In this document: positions 40,522-50,145 of the stretch, piece after piece
Layout: every line of letters begins with the position of its first letter
Position numbering within the stretch: the stretch's first letter is position 1
Source of the DNA: Roseomonas sp.
GTDB lineage: Bacteria > Pseudomonadota > Alphaproteobacteria > Acetobacterales > Acetobacteraceae
DNA: 64,000 nucleotides
Direction: 5' to 3'
NCBI GenBank assembly: GCA_020249825.1
Contig: JADCEX010000073.1
Location: 1 to 64,000, forward strand
Translations under genes and position numbers: made by a program
Notes under the pieces: generated by a model
Seen by the model: only the letters and a program-made list of their open reading frames with translations
Told to the model about the DNA's origin: nothing
The model's database searches: none

Positions 40522-42111
40522 ATGGCGCGCGTGATTGACGCGGCCAGCCTGAAAGGCTGGATCCGCGATGGGCAGGAATTGGCCATTCTGGATGCGCGGG
40601 AGGATGGCGAATTCGGCCGTTCGCATCTTTTCTGGGCCAATCCTTGCGGGTTGTCGCGCATGGAACTCCGCGCCCGCGCCATCCTGCCGCGCTTGTCTAC
40701 GCGTGTGGTTTGCGTGGATGGCGGGGAAGGGTTTTCGCCGCGCCTTGCCGCTTACCTGGAAAGCATCGGCTGCACGGATGTGTCTGTGTTGCAGGGCGGC
40801 ACGCCGGCTTGGGTTGCGGCGGGCTACACGGCTTTCTCTGGCGTCAATGTGCCGTCCAAGGCTTTCGGTGAATGGGTGGAACATCATTATGAAACGCCCT
40901 CGGTCGATCCCGAGGAATTGAAGGCGATGATGGATGCCGGCACCGATATGGTGATCCTGGATAGTCGCCCGATGGAAGAATTCAACCGCATGTCCATCCC
41001 CGGTGCAGTGGATGTGCCGGGTGGTGAATTGGTCTATCGCATCGGTGAATTCGTGAACCGGCCTGAAACAACGGTGGTGGTGAATTGCGCGGGGCGCACG
41101 CGGTCCATCATGGGGGCGGAATCGCTCCGCAGTGTGGGCATTCCGAATAAGGTGGTGGCGCTGCGCAATGGCACCATGGGCTGGGAATTGGCTGGCTTCA
41201 CCTGTGATCGCGGCAAGACCGCGAGCTTCCCACAAGGCACGCCAAAAGGTGCGGCGGAAGCCTTCGCCCGCGCCGATGCTTTCGCCAAGCGCCACGGCGT
41301 GATTTTCGGCACGCGCGCTGATTTGGCGCGCTGGCAGGGGGATGTGTCGCGCAGCACCTATGTGCTGGATGTACGCGACCCTGCGGAATATGCGGCGGGG
41401 CATATGGCCGGCAGCCGTTCCGCCCCCGGCGGGCAATTGGTGCAGGCGACGGATCAATGGGTGGCGGTGCGCCATGCGCGCATAGTGCTGGTGGATGATA
41501 CGGGCACCCGCGCGCGCATGACCGCTGGCTGGCTCAAGCAATTGGGCGGCTGGGATGTCATGGTGCTGACCGATGGGCTGGATGGCGCGCTCGCCACCGG
41601 CCCCTGGCAGCCGGAAAGCCCGGAAGCGGCGGCGGTAAAACTGCCGAGCCTGACGCCGGAAGAACTCGCCGCCGAAAGCGTGAAGGGCGGCGTGCAGGTG
41701 ATTGATCTGTCGCGGTCCATTGATTTCCGCGATGGGCATATTCCGGGCGCGCATTGGGCCATTCGCACACGACTGGACAGGCTGCGCGGTGCTTTGGGTG
41801 GCGCGCGGCTGATCGCCATTGCCGCGCCGGATGCGGCACTGGCCCGGCTGGCGGCACCGGAAGCGGCGGCGCTGACGGGCCTGCCGGTCTATATTCTGGA
41901 AGGCGGCAGCAAGGCTTGGCGTGTGGCGGGGCTGCCGATGGAAGCGGATCGGCGTAATCCAATTGATGCGGATTGCGCGGATTTCTATCTGCGCCCCTAT
42001 GACCGGAATGACGGGGTGGAAGCGGCGATGCGCGAATACCTCTCCTGGGAAATAGATCTCGTCCATGAAGTGGCGAAGGATGGCGATGCCCCCTTCGGCC
42101 ATTGGCATTGA
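40522..42111 (+). CDS. Four-domain rhodanese-like sulfurtransferase
   Basis: 529 aa with four rhodanese modules; Cys loops CVDGGEG (D1) and CAGRTR (D2); D3 VDDTGTR and D4 IAAPDA lack the Cys. Confidence 0.88.
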   Translation: MARVIDAASLKGWIRDGQELAILDAREDGEFGRSHLFWANPCGLSRMELRARAILPRLSTRVVCVDGGEGFSPRLAAYLESIGCTDVSVLQGGTPAWVAAGYTAFSGVNVPSKAFGEWVEHHYETPSVDPEELKAMMDAGTDMVILDSRPMEEFNRMSIPGAVDVPGGELVYRIGEFVNRPETTVVVNCAGRTRSIMGAESLRSVGIPNKVVALRNGTMGWELAGFTCDRGKTASFPQGTPKGAAEAFARADAFAKRHGVIFGTRADLARWQGDVSRSTYVLDVRDPAEYAAGHMAGSRSAPGGQLVQATDQWVAVRHARIVLVDDTGTRARMTAGWLKQLGGWDVMVLTDGLDGALATGPWQPESPEAAAVKLPSLTPEELAAESVKGGVQVIDLSRSIDFRDGHIPGAHWAIRTRLDRLRGALGGARLIAIAAPDAALARLAAPEAAALTGLPVYILEGGSKAWRVAGLPMEADRRNPIDADCADFYLRPYDRNDGVEAAMREYLSWEIDLVHEVAKDGDAPFGHWH

Positions 42112-42114
42112 GTG

Positions 42115-42903
42115 ATGCCCCCCGGCGCCTTGCTGAACCGATTGAAAAGCGGATTTGGCAGGGCGCCAGAGAAACTTCTTGATATCCTTCTGCCGCCGCA
42201 TTGCCTGACCTGCGACGCGCAAGTGGAACGGCAGGGCAGTTTTTGCGCCACCTGTTTCAGCGGCCTGAACCTGATCTCCGCCCCCTTTTGCGCGCGCTGC
42301 GGCGTACCCTTCGCGCATGAGGGGGAAGCTGAAAGGGGTGCCGATGGCGCGCTGCTTTGCGCACCTTGCCTAACCCGCGCACCGGGCTTCGCCGTGGCGC
42401 GGGCGGCGTTGCGCTATGATGAGGGCGCCAAGCGCCTGATCCTGCCCTTCAAGCATGCGGATCGGACAGAGATGGCGTTGCCGCTCGCGCGTTTCATGGC
42501 GCGGGCGGGCGCCGAGATGTTGGCGGCGGCGGATATCCTGGCCCCCGTGCCGGCGCATTGGCGGCGATTGATCGCGCGGCGCTATGACCAGGCGGCGCTG
42601 CTCGCGCAACGCCTGGGGCGGCTTTCGGGCCGGCGTGTGGTGCCGGATTTGCTGCGCCGGACGCGCGCGACGATGCCTTTGGGCGATAAGGGCGCGGCGG
42701 AGCGCGCGGCAATGGTTGCGGATGCCTTCAGCGTGGCCCGTCCCGCGCGGGTTTTGGGCAAGCGCGTTTTGCTGGTGGATGATGTCATGACCTCTGGCGC
42801 CACGGCGGAAGCCTGCGCGCGCGCCTTGCTGGCGGCAGGTGCGGCGCGGGTGGAGGTATTGGCGGCAGCGCGGGTGCCCGATCCGCGGCTGCGCGCCGCT
42901 TGA
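42115..42903 (+). CDS. ComF family phosphoribosyltransferase-like protein
   Basis: LPPHCLTCDAQVERQGSFCATCFSGLNLISAPFCARCGVPF zinc-finger region; KRVLLVDDVMTSGATAEACARALLAAGA PRPP motif; GTG 42112 alternative start. Confidence 0.9.
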   Translation: MPPGALLNRLKSGFGRAPEKLLDILLPPHCLTCDAQVERQGSFCATCFSGLNLISAPFCARCGVPFAHEGEAERGADGALLCAPCLTRAPGFAVARAALRYDEGAKRLILPFKHADRTEMALPLARFMARAGAEMLAAADILAPVPAHWRRLIARRYDQAALLAQRLGRLSGRRVVPDLLRRTRATMPLGDKGAAERAAMVADAFSVARPARVLGKRVLLVDDVMTSGATAEACARALLAAGAARVEVLAAARVPDPRLRAA

Positions 42904-42934
42904 CCAGGCCCGGTTTCAAGCCAATCTTCAGCGC

Positions 42935-43192
42935 ATGGCCAAGATCGAAATCTACACCACCTATTTCTGCCCCTATTGCGAGCGTGCCAAGGCGCTGCTG
43001 GAGAAAAAGGGCGTTGCTTTCCAGGAATATGACGCGCCGCACGGGTCTGATGCAAGGCGCCGCGCCATCGAGAATTCCGGCGGGCGCACCACCGTGCCGC
43101 AAATCTTCATCAATGGAAAATCCATCGGCGGTTCGGATGATCTGGTCGCCTTGGACCGCGCCGGCAAGCTGGATGCGCTGCTGGCGGGCTGA
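42935..43192 (+). CDS. grxC: Glutaredoxin 3
   Basis: MAKIEIYTTYFCPYCERAKALLEKKGVAFQEYDA...GGRTTVPQIFINGKSIGGSDDL. Confidence 0.95.
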   Translation: MAKIEIYTTYFCPYCERAKALLEKKGVAFQEYDAPHGSDARRRAIENSGGRTTVPQIFINGKSIGGSDDLVALDRAGKLDALLAG

Positions 43193-43198
43193 AACGCT

Positions 43199-44359
43199 TC
43201 AGCCCTTCACCAGCCTTTCATAGACTTCCGGATCGGTGGCACCTTCCGTGCCAAACAGCAGCACGCGGCTATCGGCCCCAAGGCCAAGTGCCGCGCGCGC
43301 ATAGGGTTCCTGCATCGCGAGCAGCAAAGCCGCCAAGCCCGCCACCGCGCTTTCGCCCGCGACAATCGGTGGTGTCTGGCGCGCGAGCAGCTTCATGCAG
43401 TCAACCGCGCTTTCATCCGATACCGACATGAAGGCAAAGGCGCCGCGTTCCAATTCCTGCCAGGCCAGCAATGAAGGCTCGCCACAGGCAAGACCGGCCA
43501 TGAGGGTATCCAGATCGCCCGGCACGGTGACAGGCTGACCGGCCTCGGCGCTGGCCAGCAGGCAATCGGCCTTGTCGGGTTCGGCGACAATCAGCTTCAC
43601 GCCCGCGCCAAAACGCGCGCGCATCTGCACCGAAACCGCCGCCGCCACGCCGCCAACGCCGCCCTGGATGAAGACATGCGTGGGCGCCAGGCCAATCTGA
43701 TCCGCGGCTTCATCCGCCATCAGCCGGTAGCCCTGCATCACATCGCGCGGCACTTCCGTATAGCCGGGATATGACGTGTCGGAGACGACGAACCAGCCAT
43801 GCGCCTCGGCCTGCTTCTGCGCTTCACGCACCGCGTCATCATAATTGCCGGGCACCACGCGAATCGCCGCGCCATATTTGGCAATGGCATCGCGCCGGCC
43901 TTGACTGACCGTTTCATGAACAAAAATCACGCAGGCCGCGCCAAAGCGCTGCGCCCCCCAGGCGACGGAACGGCCATGATTGCCATCTGTCGCGCAACAG
44001 ACCGTGATCTTGCCGGTGGCGTCCTTGTGGCGGCCTTCGATCAGATCGGCGCTGGTGGCTTCCCGCGCCACATTGCGCTTGGCGAGTTCCGCTTGCAGCA
44101 CGCGCATCACCGCATAGGCGCCACCCAGCGCCTTGAAGGAAGCCAGGCCAAAGCGCCCCGCTTCATCCTTGTAATCCAGCCGCGCGATGCCGGCGGCGGC
44201 GGCGATGTCGGGCAGGGGCAGCAAAGGCGTTGGCGCATAGCCGGGCCAGGTCATGATTTCCGCCTTGGCGCGAGCATAGCCGCCTTCAGGCAACACGGCG
44301 ATGCCGGGCACCCCATGGTTGCGGTTCAGGAAATAACGGAAAGGGCGCTTTTCGATCAT
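43199..44359 (-). CDS. Diaminopropionate ammonia-lyase
   Basis: PLP-fold DYKDEAGRFGLASFKALGGAYAVMRVL; CCATDGNHGRSVAWGAQRFGAACVIFVHETVSQGRRDAIAKYGA; start refined from 44854. Confidence 0.87.
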   Translation of the reverse strand: MIEKRPFRYFLNRNHGVPGIAVLPEGGYARAKAEIMTWPGYAPTPLLPLPDIAAAAGIARLDYKDEAGRFGLASFKALGGAYAVMRVLQAELAKRNVAREATSADLIEGRHKDATGKITVCCATDGNHGRSVAWGAQRFGAACVIFVHETVSQGRRDAIAKYGAAIRVVPGNYDDAVREAQKQAEAHGWFVVSDTSYPGYTEVPRDVMQGYRLMADEAADQIGLAPTHVFIQGGVGGVAAAVSVQMRARFGAGVKLIVAEPDKADCLLASAEAGQPVTVPGDLDTLMAGLACGEPSLLAWQELERGAFAFMSVSDESAVDCMKLLARQTPPIVAGESAVAGLAALLLAMQEPYARAALGLGADSRVLLFGTEGATDPEVYERLVKG

Positions 44360-44423
44360 GCCCCCATATTGCGCCCTTCCGCGCCGCGCGCCAAACCTTG
44401 CACTGTAACGGGAGGGCAAAGCG

Positions 44424-45407
44424 ATGCGGATCACCATTCTGGGCGGGGCTGGCTTTTTGGGGCGGAAATTGGCCGCAAGGCTTGCCAAGGATGGAGCGCT
44501 CGGCGGGCGGGCCATTACGGGCCTGACGCTATTCGACCTTGCCGCGCCTGCCACGCTTCCCGCGCCCTTCCCGGTGACCTGCCTTGGCGGCGATGTGGCG
44601 GACCCGGCTGCCGTTGCCGCCGCCATCCCGGCGGGCACCGAAGTGGTATTCCATCTGGCCGCGGTGGTGAGTGCGGCTGCGGAAGCCGATTTCGATTTGG
44701 GCATGAAGGTCAATCTGCATGGCACTTTGGCGGTGCTGGCGGCCTGCCGTGCGCTCGGCACGAAACCGCGCGTGATTTTCACATCTTCCGTCGCGTCCTT
44801 CGGTGGCGGGCAGGATGCGGTGGTGCCAGATGATGGGCGGCAAATCCCGACCAATTCCTATGGCGCGCAAAAGGCTATCGGCGAATTGCTGCTGCATGAT
44901 GCCTCCCGCCGCGGCTTCCTGGATGCGGTGAATCTGCGCCTGCCAACCGTGATGGTGCGCCCTGGCCGGCCCAATAAGGCGGCTTCTTCCTTCGTTTCCG
45001 CCATTGTGCGTGAGCCCTTGCTTGGCCTTGAAACCAATTGCCCGGTGCCGGAAGATTTCGCCGTCTGGATATGTTCCCCGCGCGCAACCATTGAATGGTT
45101 CTTGCACGCAGCCGCGATGGATACCGCGCCGCTTGGGCTTGACCGCGGCATCAATCCGCCGGGCCGCAGCCTGACGGTTGCGAAAATCCTGGCCGGGCTG
45201 GAACAGGTGGCCGGCAAAGCCGCGCGCGACAAGGTGGGCTTCGTCTTCGACAAGGAAGTGTTTGACATTGTGAAGGGCTGGCCCGGCGCCTTCGCCGCAA
45301 CCCGCGCGCGCCGCCTTGGCTTCAAGGAACAGGAACCGATGGAGGAGATCATCCAAGGCTTTATCGAGGATGATCTGGCCGCGACCAAGGCAGAACGGGG
45401 ATTGTAG
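44424..45407 (+). CDS. denD: NAD-dependent epimerase/dehydratase, D-erythronate dehydrogenase-like
   Basis: MRITILGGAGFLGRKLAARLAKDG...VFHLAAVVSAAAEADFDLGMKVNLHGTLAVLAACR...RLPTVMVRPGRPNKAASSF. Confidence 0.8.
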   Translation: MRITILGGAGFLGRKLAARLAKDGALGGRAITGLTLFDLAAPATLPAPFPVTCLGGDVADPAAVAAAIPAGTEVVFHLAAVVSAAAEADFDLGMKVNLHGTLAVLAACRALGTKPRVIFTSSVASFGGGQDAVVPDDGRQIPTNSYGAQKAIGELLLHDASRRGFLDAVNLRLPTVMVRPGRPNKAASSFVSAIVREPLLGLETNCPVPEDFAVWICSPRATIEWFLHAAAMDTAPLGLDRGINPPGRSLTVAKILAGLEQVAGKAARDKVGFVFDKEVFDIVKGWPGAFAATRARRLGFKEQEPMEEIIQGFIEDDLAATKAERGL

Positions 45408-45411
45408 CTTT

Positions 45412-46191
45412 CTACATATTCCGCCAATTCGGCTTGCGCTTTTCCGCGAAGGCTTTCGGGCCTTCGATGTAATCCTGGCTGTCGCGATTGCGCGCCTGCG
45501 CCGGATACATGGTGCCGATCGCCTTCGCGAGGCTTTCCTCATCAAGCCCCGCATAAACCGCCTGCTTGGAGGCGCGGATGGCAAGCGGTGAGCATTCCAG
45601 GATCAGCGCTGCCCAGCGTTTCGCGGCCTCCAGGGCCTCACCTTGCGGCACAACCTCATTCACAAAACCAAGCCGAAGCCCTTCGGCGGCCGGCACCCGC
45701 CGCCCGGTCAGGATCATGCCAAGCGCCTGTTTCTGGCCAATCATGCGGGGTAGGCGATGCAGCCCGCCAGCGCCGGCCACCAGCCCAACGCGCGGTTCCG
45801 GCAGGGCAAAAAGCGCGTTCTCGGCAGCGATAATCAAATCGCAGGCAAGCGCGATTTCAAACCCACCGCCCATGGCAATGCCATTGACGGCGGCAATTAC
45901 AGGCTTTTCCAGATCAAAGCGGTTGGTGAGGCCGGCAAAGCCGGAAGGCGGCATGGGGCGGCGCTTGCCGGCGGCCTGGATTTTCAGATCATTGCCGGCG
46001 GAAAAGGCGCGATCCCCGGCGCCGGTGACAATGCCAACCCAAAGATCGGGGCTGGCGGCGAATTCATCCCAAATCGCCTCCAACTCCTCATGCGCATCGG
46101 CATGCAGCGCGTTCATCACTTCGGGCCGGTTCAGCGTGACGATCCGCAAGCGGCCTTCATCATGGACCTTGCAGAATTGATATTTGGTCAT
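45412..46191 (-). CDS. Enoyl-CoA hydratase/isomerase family protein
   Basis: RIVTLNRPEVMNALHADAHEELEAIWDEF...GNDLKIQAAGK...AVNGIAMGGGFEIALACDLIIAAENALFALPEPRVGLV. Confidence 0.92.
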   Translation of the reverse strand: MTKYQFCKVHDEGRLRIVTLNRPEVMNALHADAHEELEAIWDEFAASPDLWVGIVTGAGDRAFSAGNDLKIQAAGKRRPMPPSGFAGLTNRFDLEKPVIAAVNGIAMGGGFEIALACDLIIAAENALFALPEPRVGLVAGAGGLHRLPRMIGQKQALGMILTGRRVPAAEGLRLGFVNEVVPQGEALEAAKRWAALILECSPLAIRASKQAVYAGLDEESLAKAIGTMYPAQARNRDSQDYIEGPKAFAEKRKPNWRNM

Positions 46192-48341
46192 GCGGTTTCC
46201 TCCGTTTCGGATGACAAGATCATCAAGGCATCAAGCACGCTGCATCCTTGCCCGGCGGGGTGCACCCGGACGGGATTGAGATCAATCTCCTGCAAGCGAT
46301 CGCCTAGGGAGGCGCCAAATGCAGAAATGTGGCTGATCAGCCGAGCCAATGCGGGAATATCTGCGGCCGCACTGCCGCGCACCCCTTCAAGCAAGGCAAA
46401 CGCGCGCAAACGCCGCAGCATCGCAATGGCCTCATCGGGCGACACTGGTGCGGGGGCAAAGGTGACATCGCGCAGCAATTCAACATGTATACCGCCAAAA
46501 CCGACCATGATCATATGGCCGAAATCCCGATCCCGCTTCACGCCCAGAATCGTTTCAATGCCAGGCTTGGCCATGGGTTCAACCAGCACGCCGCTGAGCG
46601 TCGCATCCGGAGCAAAGCCACGCGCGGCCGCCAAGATGCGATGAAACGCGCCATGGGCTGCCGCACCATCCGCGATATCAAACGCAATGCCGGACGCTTC
46701 CGTCTTGTGTGGAATCTCGCGTGATTGAATCTTGAGAGCGACCGGTGCCCCGAAACTGGCCTGGGCAGCGGCCGCTTCTGCCGCGCTGCGCGCCAAAACA
46801 TGTGGCGGCATGGAAAGCCCGGCGGTGCGCAGAATGTTCTTGGCTTCATATTCCGCAAGCATCCCATGCTGGCCTTCCAGCAGCGCCGCGACTTCGGGCG
46901 CAAGGGCCAATGCCTGTGGCGGTGCAAGCAGGGCAGGGCGCGTGGTTGCCAGAAAATCCTGGTACTGCGCCATGGCCGCCAGCGCGCGCACCGTACCCGT
47001 AGCGGTGGCAAAACAATGCAGCCCAAGCCCTTCCAGAATGGCACGGGAAGCATCCGATACCAGCGTATAGCTATGCAGCAGCACAGGCTTTGGTCCGCGC
47101 GCGAAATCGCGAATGGCCTCCCCCTCGCGCTTCAAACGAGCCTCATGCGCGAAGGAACCGGCCAGGATGAAGGCATCAAGATAGGGCGCGTCATAAAGAA
47201 TGCTGAGCGCATCAGCGAAACTTGCAGCACCTTGGCCTCCACCGGCGCCTTGACCTGTCAGGTCAACAGGATTCACCGGCGATCCATAGGCGGGCATGAT
47301 GGTGCGGAGCCGCGCTTGCCGTTCTGCGTCAATTTCCGGCACTTCCAGGCCAAAGCGCGCAGCGGCATCCGCCAACCAGACACCGGTGCCACCCGAAGGC
47401 GAAATCACCGCCACGCGCCGACCAGCGAGCAGGCTGTGTTTCACCAGGCCTGCGGCGATATCAAGCAATTCATCCTGATCATCCCCGCGCAGCACACCAT
47501 GGCGCGCCAGGATCGCATTACAAGCGGCATCTTCGCCGCCCAGCGCACCTGTATGGGAAGCCGCTGCCCGGCGCCCGGCATCGGAACGCCCGGCCTTGCC
47601 CAGGATCACCGGCTTGCCGCGCCGCGCGGCTTCCTTTGCCATGGCCAGGAAGGCATCCGGTCGCGTGAAGCTTTCCAGATACAGCAGCAGCGCCGCCGTG
47701 CCTTCATCCTCGATCAGGTGATGTGCGAAAGCGGCAAGATCGAGGTCAACCTGATTGCCGACACTGACAATAGTGCCAAAGGAAAGCCCCTGCGCGGCAC
47801 CACGATTGAAAAGCGCAAAGCCAAGCCCGCCACTTTGCGCGACAACACTGATATCGCGCCCAATAGGGCCTGCAATGCTTTTGACATGAACCGCCGGGCT
47901 GAAGGTGGGCGCGATTTTGGCGCGGATATTAAAAAAACCCTCCGCATTGGGTCCCGCCACGCGAATGCCTGTCCGTTCGATCACTGCGCGTAGATCGCGT
48001 TGCAAGGCCGCACCTTCCGCGCCCGCTTCGCCAAAGCCAGAGCTGAAGACAATGGCGCCGGGAATACCCGCGGCAGCGCATTCCGCGACAGCTTGGGCAA
48101 CAATCGGCGCGGGCACGGCAATCAGGGCAAGGTCGATGGGGCCTGGAGCCTCGGCGATGGATTTGAAGGCGGGCAGCCCGTGCAGAACACCACCGCGCGG
48201 ATTGATGGGCAAAAGCCGCCCCGCATAGCCGCAGGAAATCAGCGTTGCCATGATCTTGCCGCCGATCTTGCCACTACCCTCAGAAGCACCAATCACGGCG
48301 ATATGCCGCGGTGTCAGAAAATTTTCCGGCAGCAATGTCAT
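46188..48341 (-). CDS. NDP-forming acetate/acyl-CoA ligase family protein
   Basis: MTLLPENFLTPRHIAVIGASEGSGKIGGKIMATLISCGYAGRLLPINPRGG...LLAEYEAKNILRTAGLSMPPHVLARSAAEA (ATP-grasp); overlaps ECH gene by 4 nt. Confidence 0.9.
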   Translation of the reverse strand: MTLLPENFLTPRHIAVIGASEGSGKIGGKIMATLISCGYAGRLLPINPRGGVLHGLPAFKSIAEAPGPIDLALIAVPAPIVAQAVAECAAAGIPGAIVFSSGFGEAGAEGAALQRDLRAVIERTGIRVAGPNAEGFFNIRAKIAPTFSPAVHVKSIAGPIGRDISVVAQSGGLGFALFNRGAAQGLSFGTIVSVGNQVDLDLAAFAHHLIEDEGTAALLLYLESFTRPDAFLAMAKEAARRGKPVILGKAGRSDAGRRAAASHTGALGGEDAACNAILARHGVLRGDDQDELLDIAAGLVKHSLLAGRRVAVISPSGGTGVWLADAAARFGLEVPEIDAERQARLRTIMPAYGSPVNPVDLTGQGAGGGQGAASFADALSILYDAPYLDAFILAGSFAHEARLKREGEAIRDFARGPKPVLLHSYTLVSDASRAILEGLGLHCFATATGTVRALAAMAQYQDFLATTRPALLAPPQALALAPEVAALLEGQHGMLAEYEAKNILRTAGLSMPPHVLARSAAEAAAAQASFGAPVALKIQSREIPHKTEASGIAFDIADGAAAHGAFHRILAAARGFAPDATLSGVLVEPMAKPGIETILGVKRDRDFGHMIMVGFGGIHVELLRDVTFAPAPVSPDEAIAMLRRLRAFALLEGVRGSAAADIPALARLISHISAFGASLGDRLQEIDLNPVRVHPAGQGCSVLDALMILSSETEETA

Positions 48342-48521
48342 TCCCCCCGGTCTCTCCTGTAACGGCCTTGCCTTTGCACTGCGACATGGAAGCATAGACA
48401 CTGCCAGAAGGCTTGCGCCATAGGGGTGTGTTGACGCGCCGCCGCAGAGCTTTCAGGCTATCGGGAAAAGAGGCGCCACTACGCCATGGGCTTGGCGCCC
48501 AAGCCGGAGGGATGCTCATTC

Positions 48522-49505
48522 ATGCCAATAAATCGTCGTGCAGCCATGATGGGCTTAGGTGTCATTGCAACGGCGCCATCTGCCTTGGCCCAGCCAAGTA
48601 TCGTCCCGGCCTGGCCAGCGCGGCCGCTTCGCCTGGTGGTGACCTTTGCCCCGGGTGGTTCAACAGACATCATCGCGCGCTTGGTCGCGACAGGTTTGCA
48701 GGAACGCCTGGGTCAGCCGGTGATTGTGGAAAATCGTGCAGGGGCCGGTGGCACCATCGCCACCACCCATGTCGCGCGGTCCGAACCCGATGGCTATACC
48801 ATGGTGTTGGCTTCCAGCACCGTGATGGCGATCGGCCCTGCGCTTTATCGGAGCATCCAATATGATCCCATACGGGACTTTAGCCATGTTGTGCTGCTTT
48901 CGACCAATCATCTTGTGTTCGTCACCAATAATCGCGTGCCAGCGCAAAACCTGAATGATCTGGTACGGCTTGCCCGCACAACAAATGGTGGGCTGAACAT
49001 GGCGTCATCCGGTTCCGGTTCGCTCAATCACATGCTTATTGTTCTGTTTGGCAATGTCAGCGGCGTGACCTTGAATCACATAGCCTATCGTGGCGCAGGC
49101 CCGGCCATGGCGGCGGTTCAAGGTGGTGAAGTCCACGGCATGTCCGATAGCCTGCCATCCGCCGCCGCCCATATTCGGCAAGGCTCCGTGCGCCCGATTG
49201 CCATTGCCGGAGAGACCCGCAGCCGCAGCTTTCCCGATATCCCGACTTTCCGCGAACAGGGTTTCGATCTGGTCAGCTATGGTTGGTTCGGCCTTTCCAT
49301 GCCAAGTGCCACCCCAACGCCTATTCTTGATCGGCTGCATCGTGAAGTAAGCGAGGTGCTGAAAACCCCCCATGTGGTTGAACGCATGGCGGAGTTTGAT
49401 GCCATCCCGGGCAATCTCTCGCGTGAGGCGTTTTCGGCCATGGTCAGGGCCGATTTCGAAAGATGGGGGCCATTGGTCCGCGCTTCTGGTGCTGTTGCGG
49501 AATGA
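48522..49505 (+). CDS. Bug/TctC family tripartite tricarboxylate transporter substrate-binding protein
   Basis: WPARPLRLVVTFAPGGSTDIIARLVATGLQERLGQPVIVENRAGAGGTIATTHVARSEPDGYTM. Confidence 0.95.
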   Translation: MPINRRAAMMGLGVIATAPSALAQPSIVPAWPARPLRLVVTFAPGGSTDIIARLVATGLQERLGQPVIVENRAGAGGTIATTHVARSEPDGYTMVLASSTVMAIGPALYRSIQYDPIRDFSHVVLLSTNHLVFVTNNRVPAQNLNDLVRLARTTNGGLNMASSGSGSLNHMLIVLFGNVSGVTLNHIAYRGAGPAMAAVQGGEVHGMSDSLPSAAAHIRQGSVRPIAIAGETRSRSFPDIPTFREQGFDLVSYGWFGLSMPSATPTPILDRLHREVSEVLKTPHVVERMAEFDAIPGNLSREAFSAMVRADFERWGPLVRASGAVAE

Positions 49506-49550
49506 GCGGATCTGGTGCGCAGCGCGCGCAATGGCCCGCTGCGCCTGCTC

Positions 49551-50063
49551 TCAACCCTCGGCCATCGCCTGATCACGCGTCAGCATCAAGTGCCGGAGCG
49601 CATCCGAAATCGGCGCCTTGGCGCCAGTGGCGTTATTCACAATCACGCAAACCGCGCGCCCGGAACATAGCAGCCCATCGCGCCACAACCCATATTCGTG
49701 AATGAAGGAACTGCGCCGGAAACTCACCGCACGCACGGTCAGCAGCACATCCTCATTGAAATGCCCGGGGCGGAGGTATTTCGCTTCGATCGAAGCCACC
49801 ACAGGCCCTTCCGCATCCGGCCCAAAGCGCCCACCAGAAGCGAGCCACCAATCAATCCGCATATCCTCAAACATCGTGAAATAGGCAGCGTGGTTGATAT
49901 GGGCGTAGATGTCGCATTGGATCCAACGAATGCGATGCCGCCGCGCCATGGCCCAATGGCCTTCCACCTGAAATTCCGCCCGTGTTGCTGCGTCCATCGC
50001 CGGAACACCCCTCCGCATGCTTGCAAGGCCTGTTCTAGCCGGATCGGGCGCTGTTGACATCAC
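49551..50063 (-). CDS. Acyl-CoA thioesterase (4HBT hotdog)
   Basis: HRIRWIQCDIYAHINHAAYFTMFEDMRIDWWLASGGRFG...VASIEAKYLRPGHFNEDVLLTVRAVSFRRSSF. Confidence 0.85.
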   Translation of the reverse strand: MMSTAPDPARTGLASMRRGVPAMDAATRAEFQVEGHWAMARRHRIRWIQCDIYAHINHAAYFTMFEDMRIDWWLASGGRFGPDAEGPVVASIEAKYLRPGHFNEDVLLTVRAVSFRRSSFIHEYGLWRDGLLCSGRAVCVIVNNATGAKAPISDALRHLMLTRDQAMAEG

Positions 50064-50145
50064 GCCGGCAGGCGCGTGCTGAATTTTCTTGCCGCCAAGG
50101 CATCAGGCGCTAACATCATGGGCAAGAAAACCATTGGGGGGCAAC

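Noticed and set aside
40483-42318. 611-aa minus-strand ORF opposite the rhodanese gene
   Set aside because: His/Arg-rich shadow ORF; sense strand encodes four clear rhodanese domains.
46725-47993. 422-aa + strand ORF opposite the acyl-CoA ligase
   Set aside because: Shadow ORF with no family resemblance.
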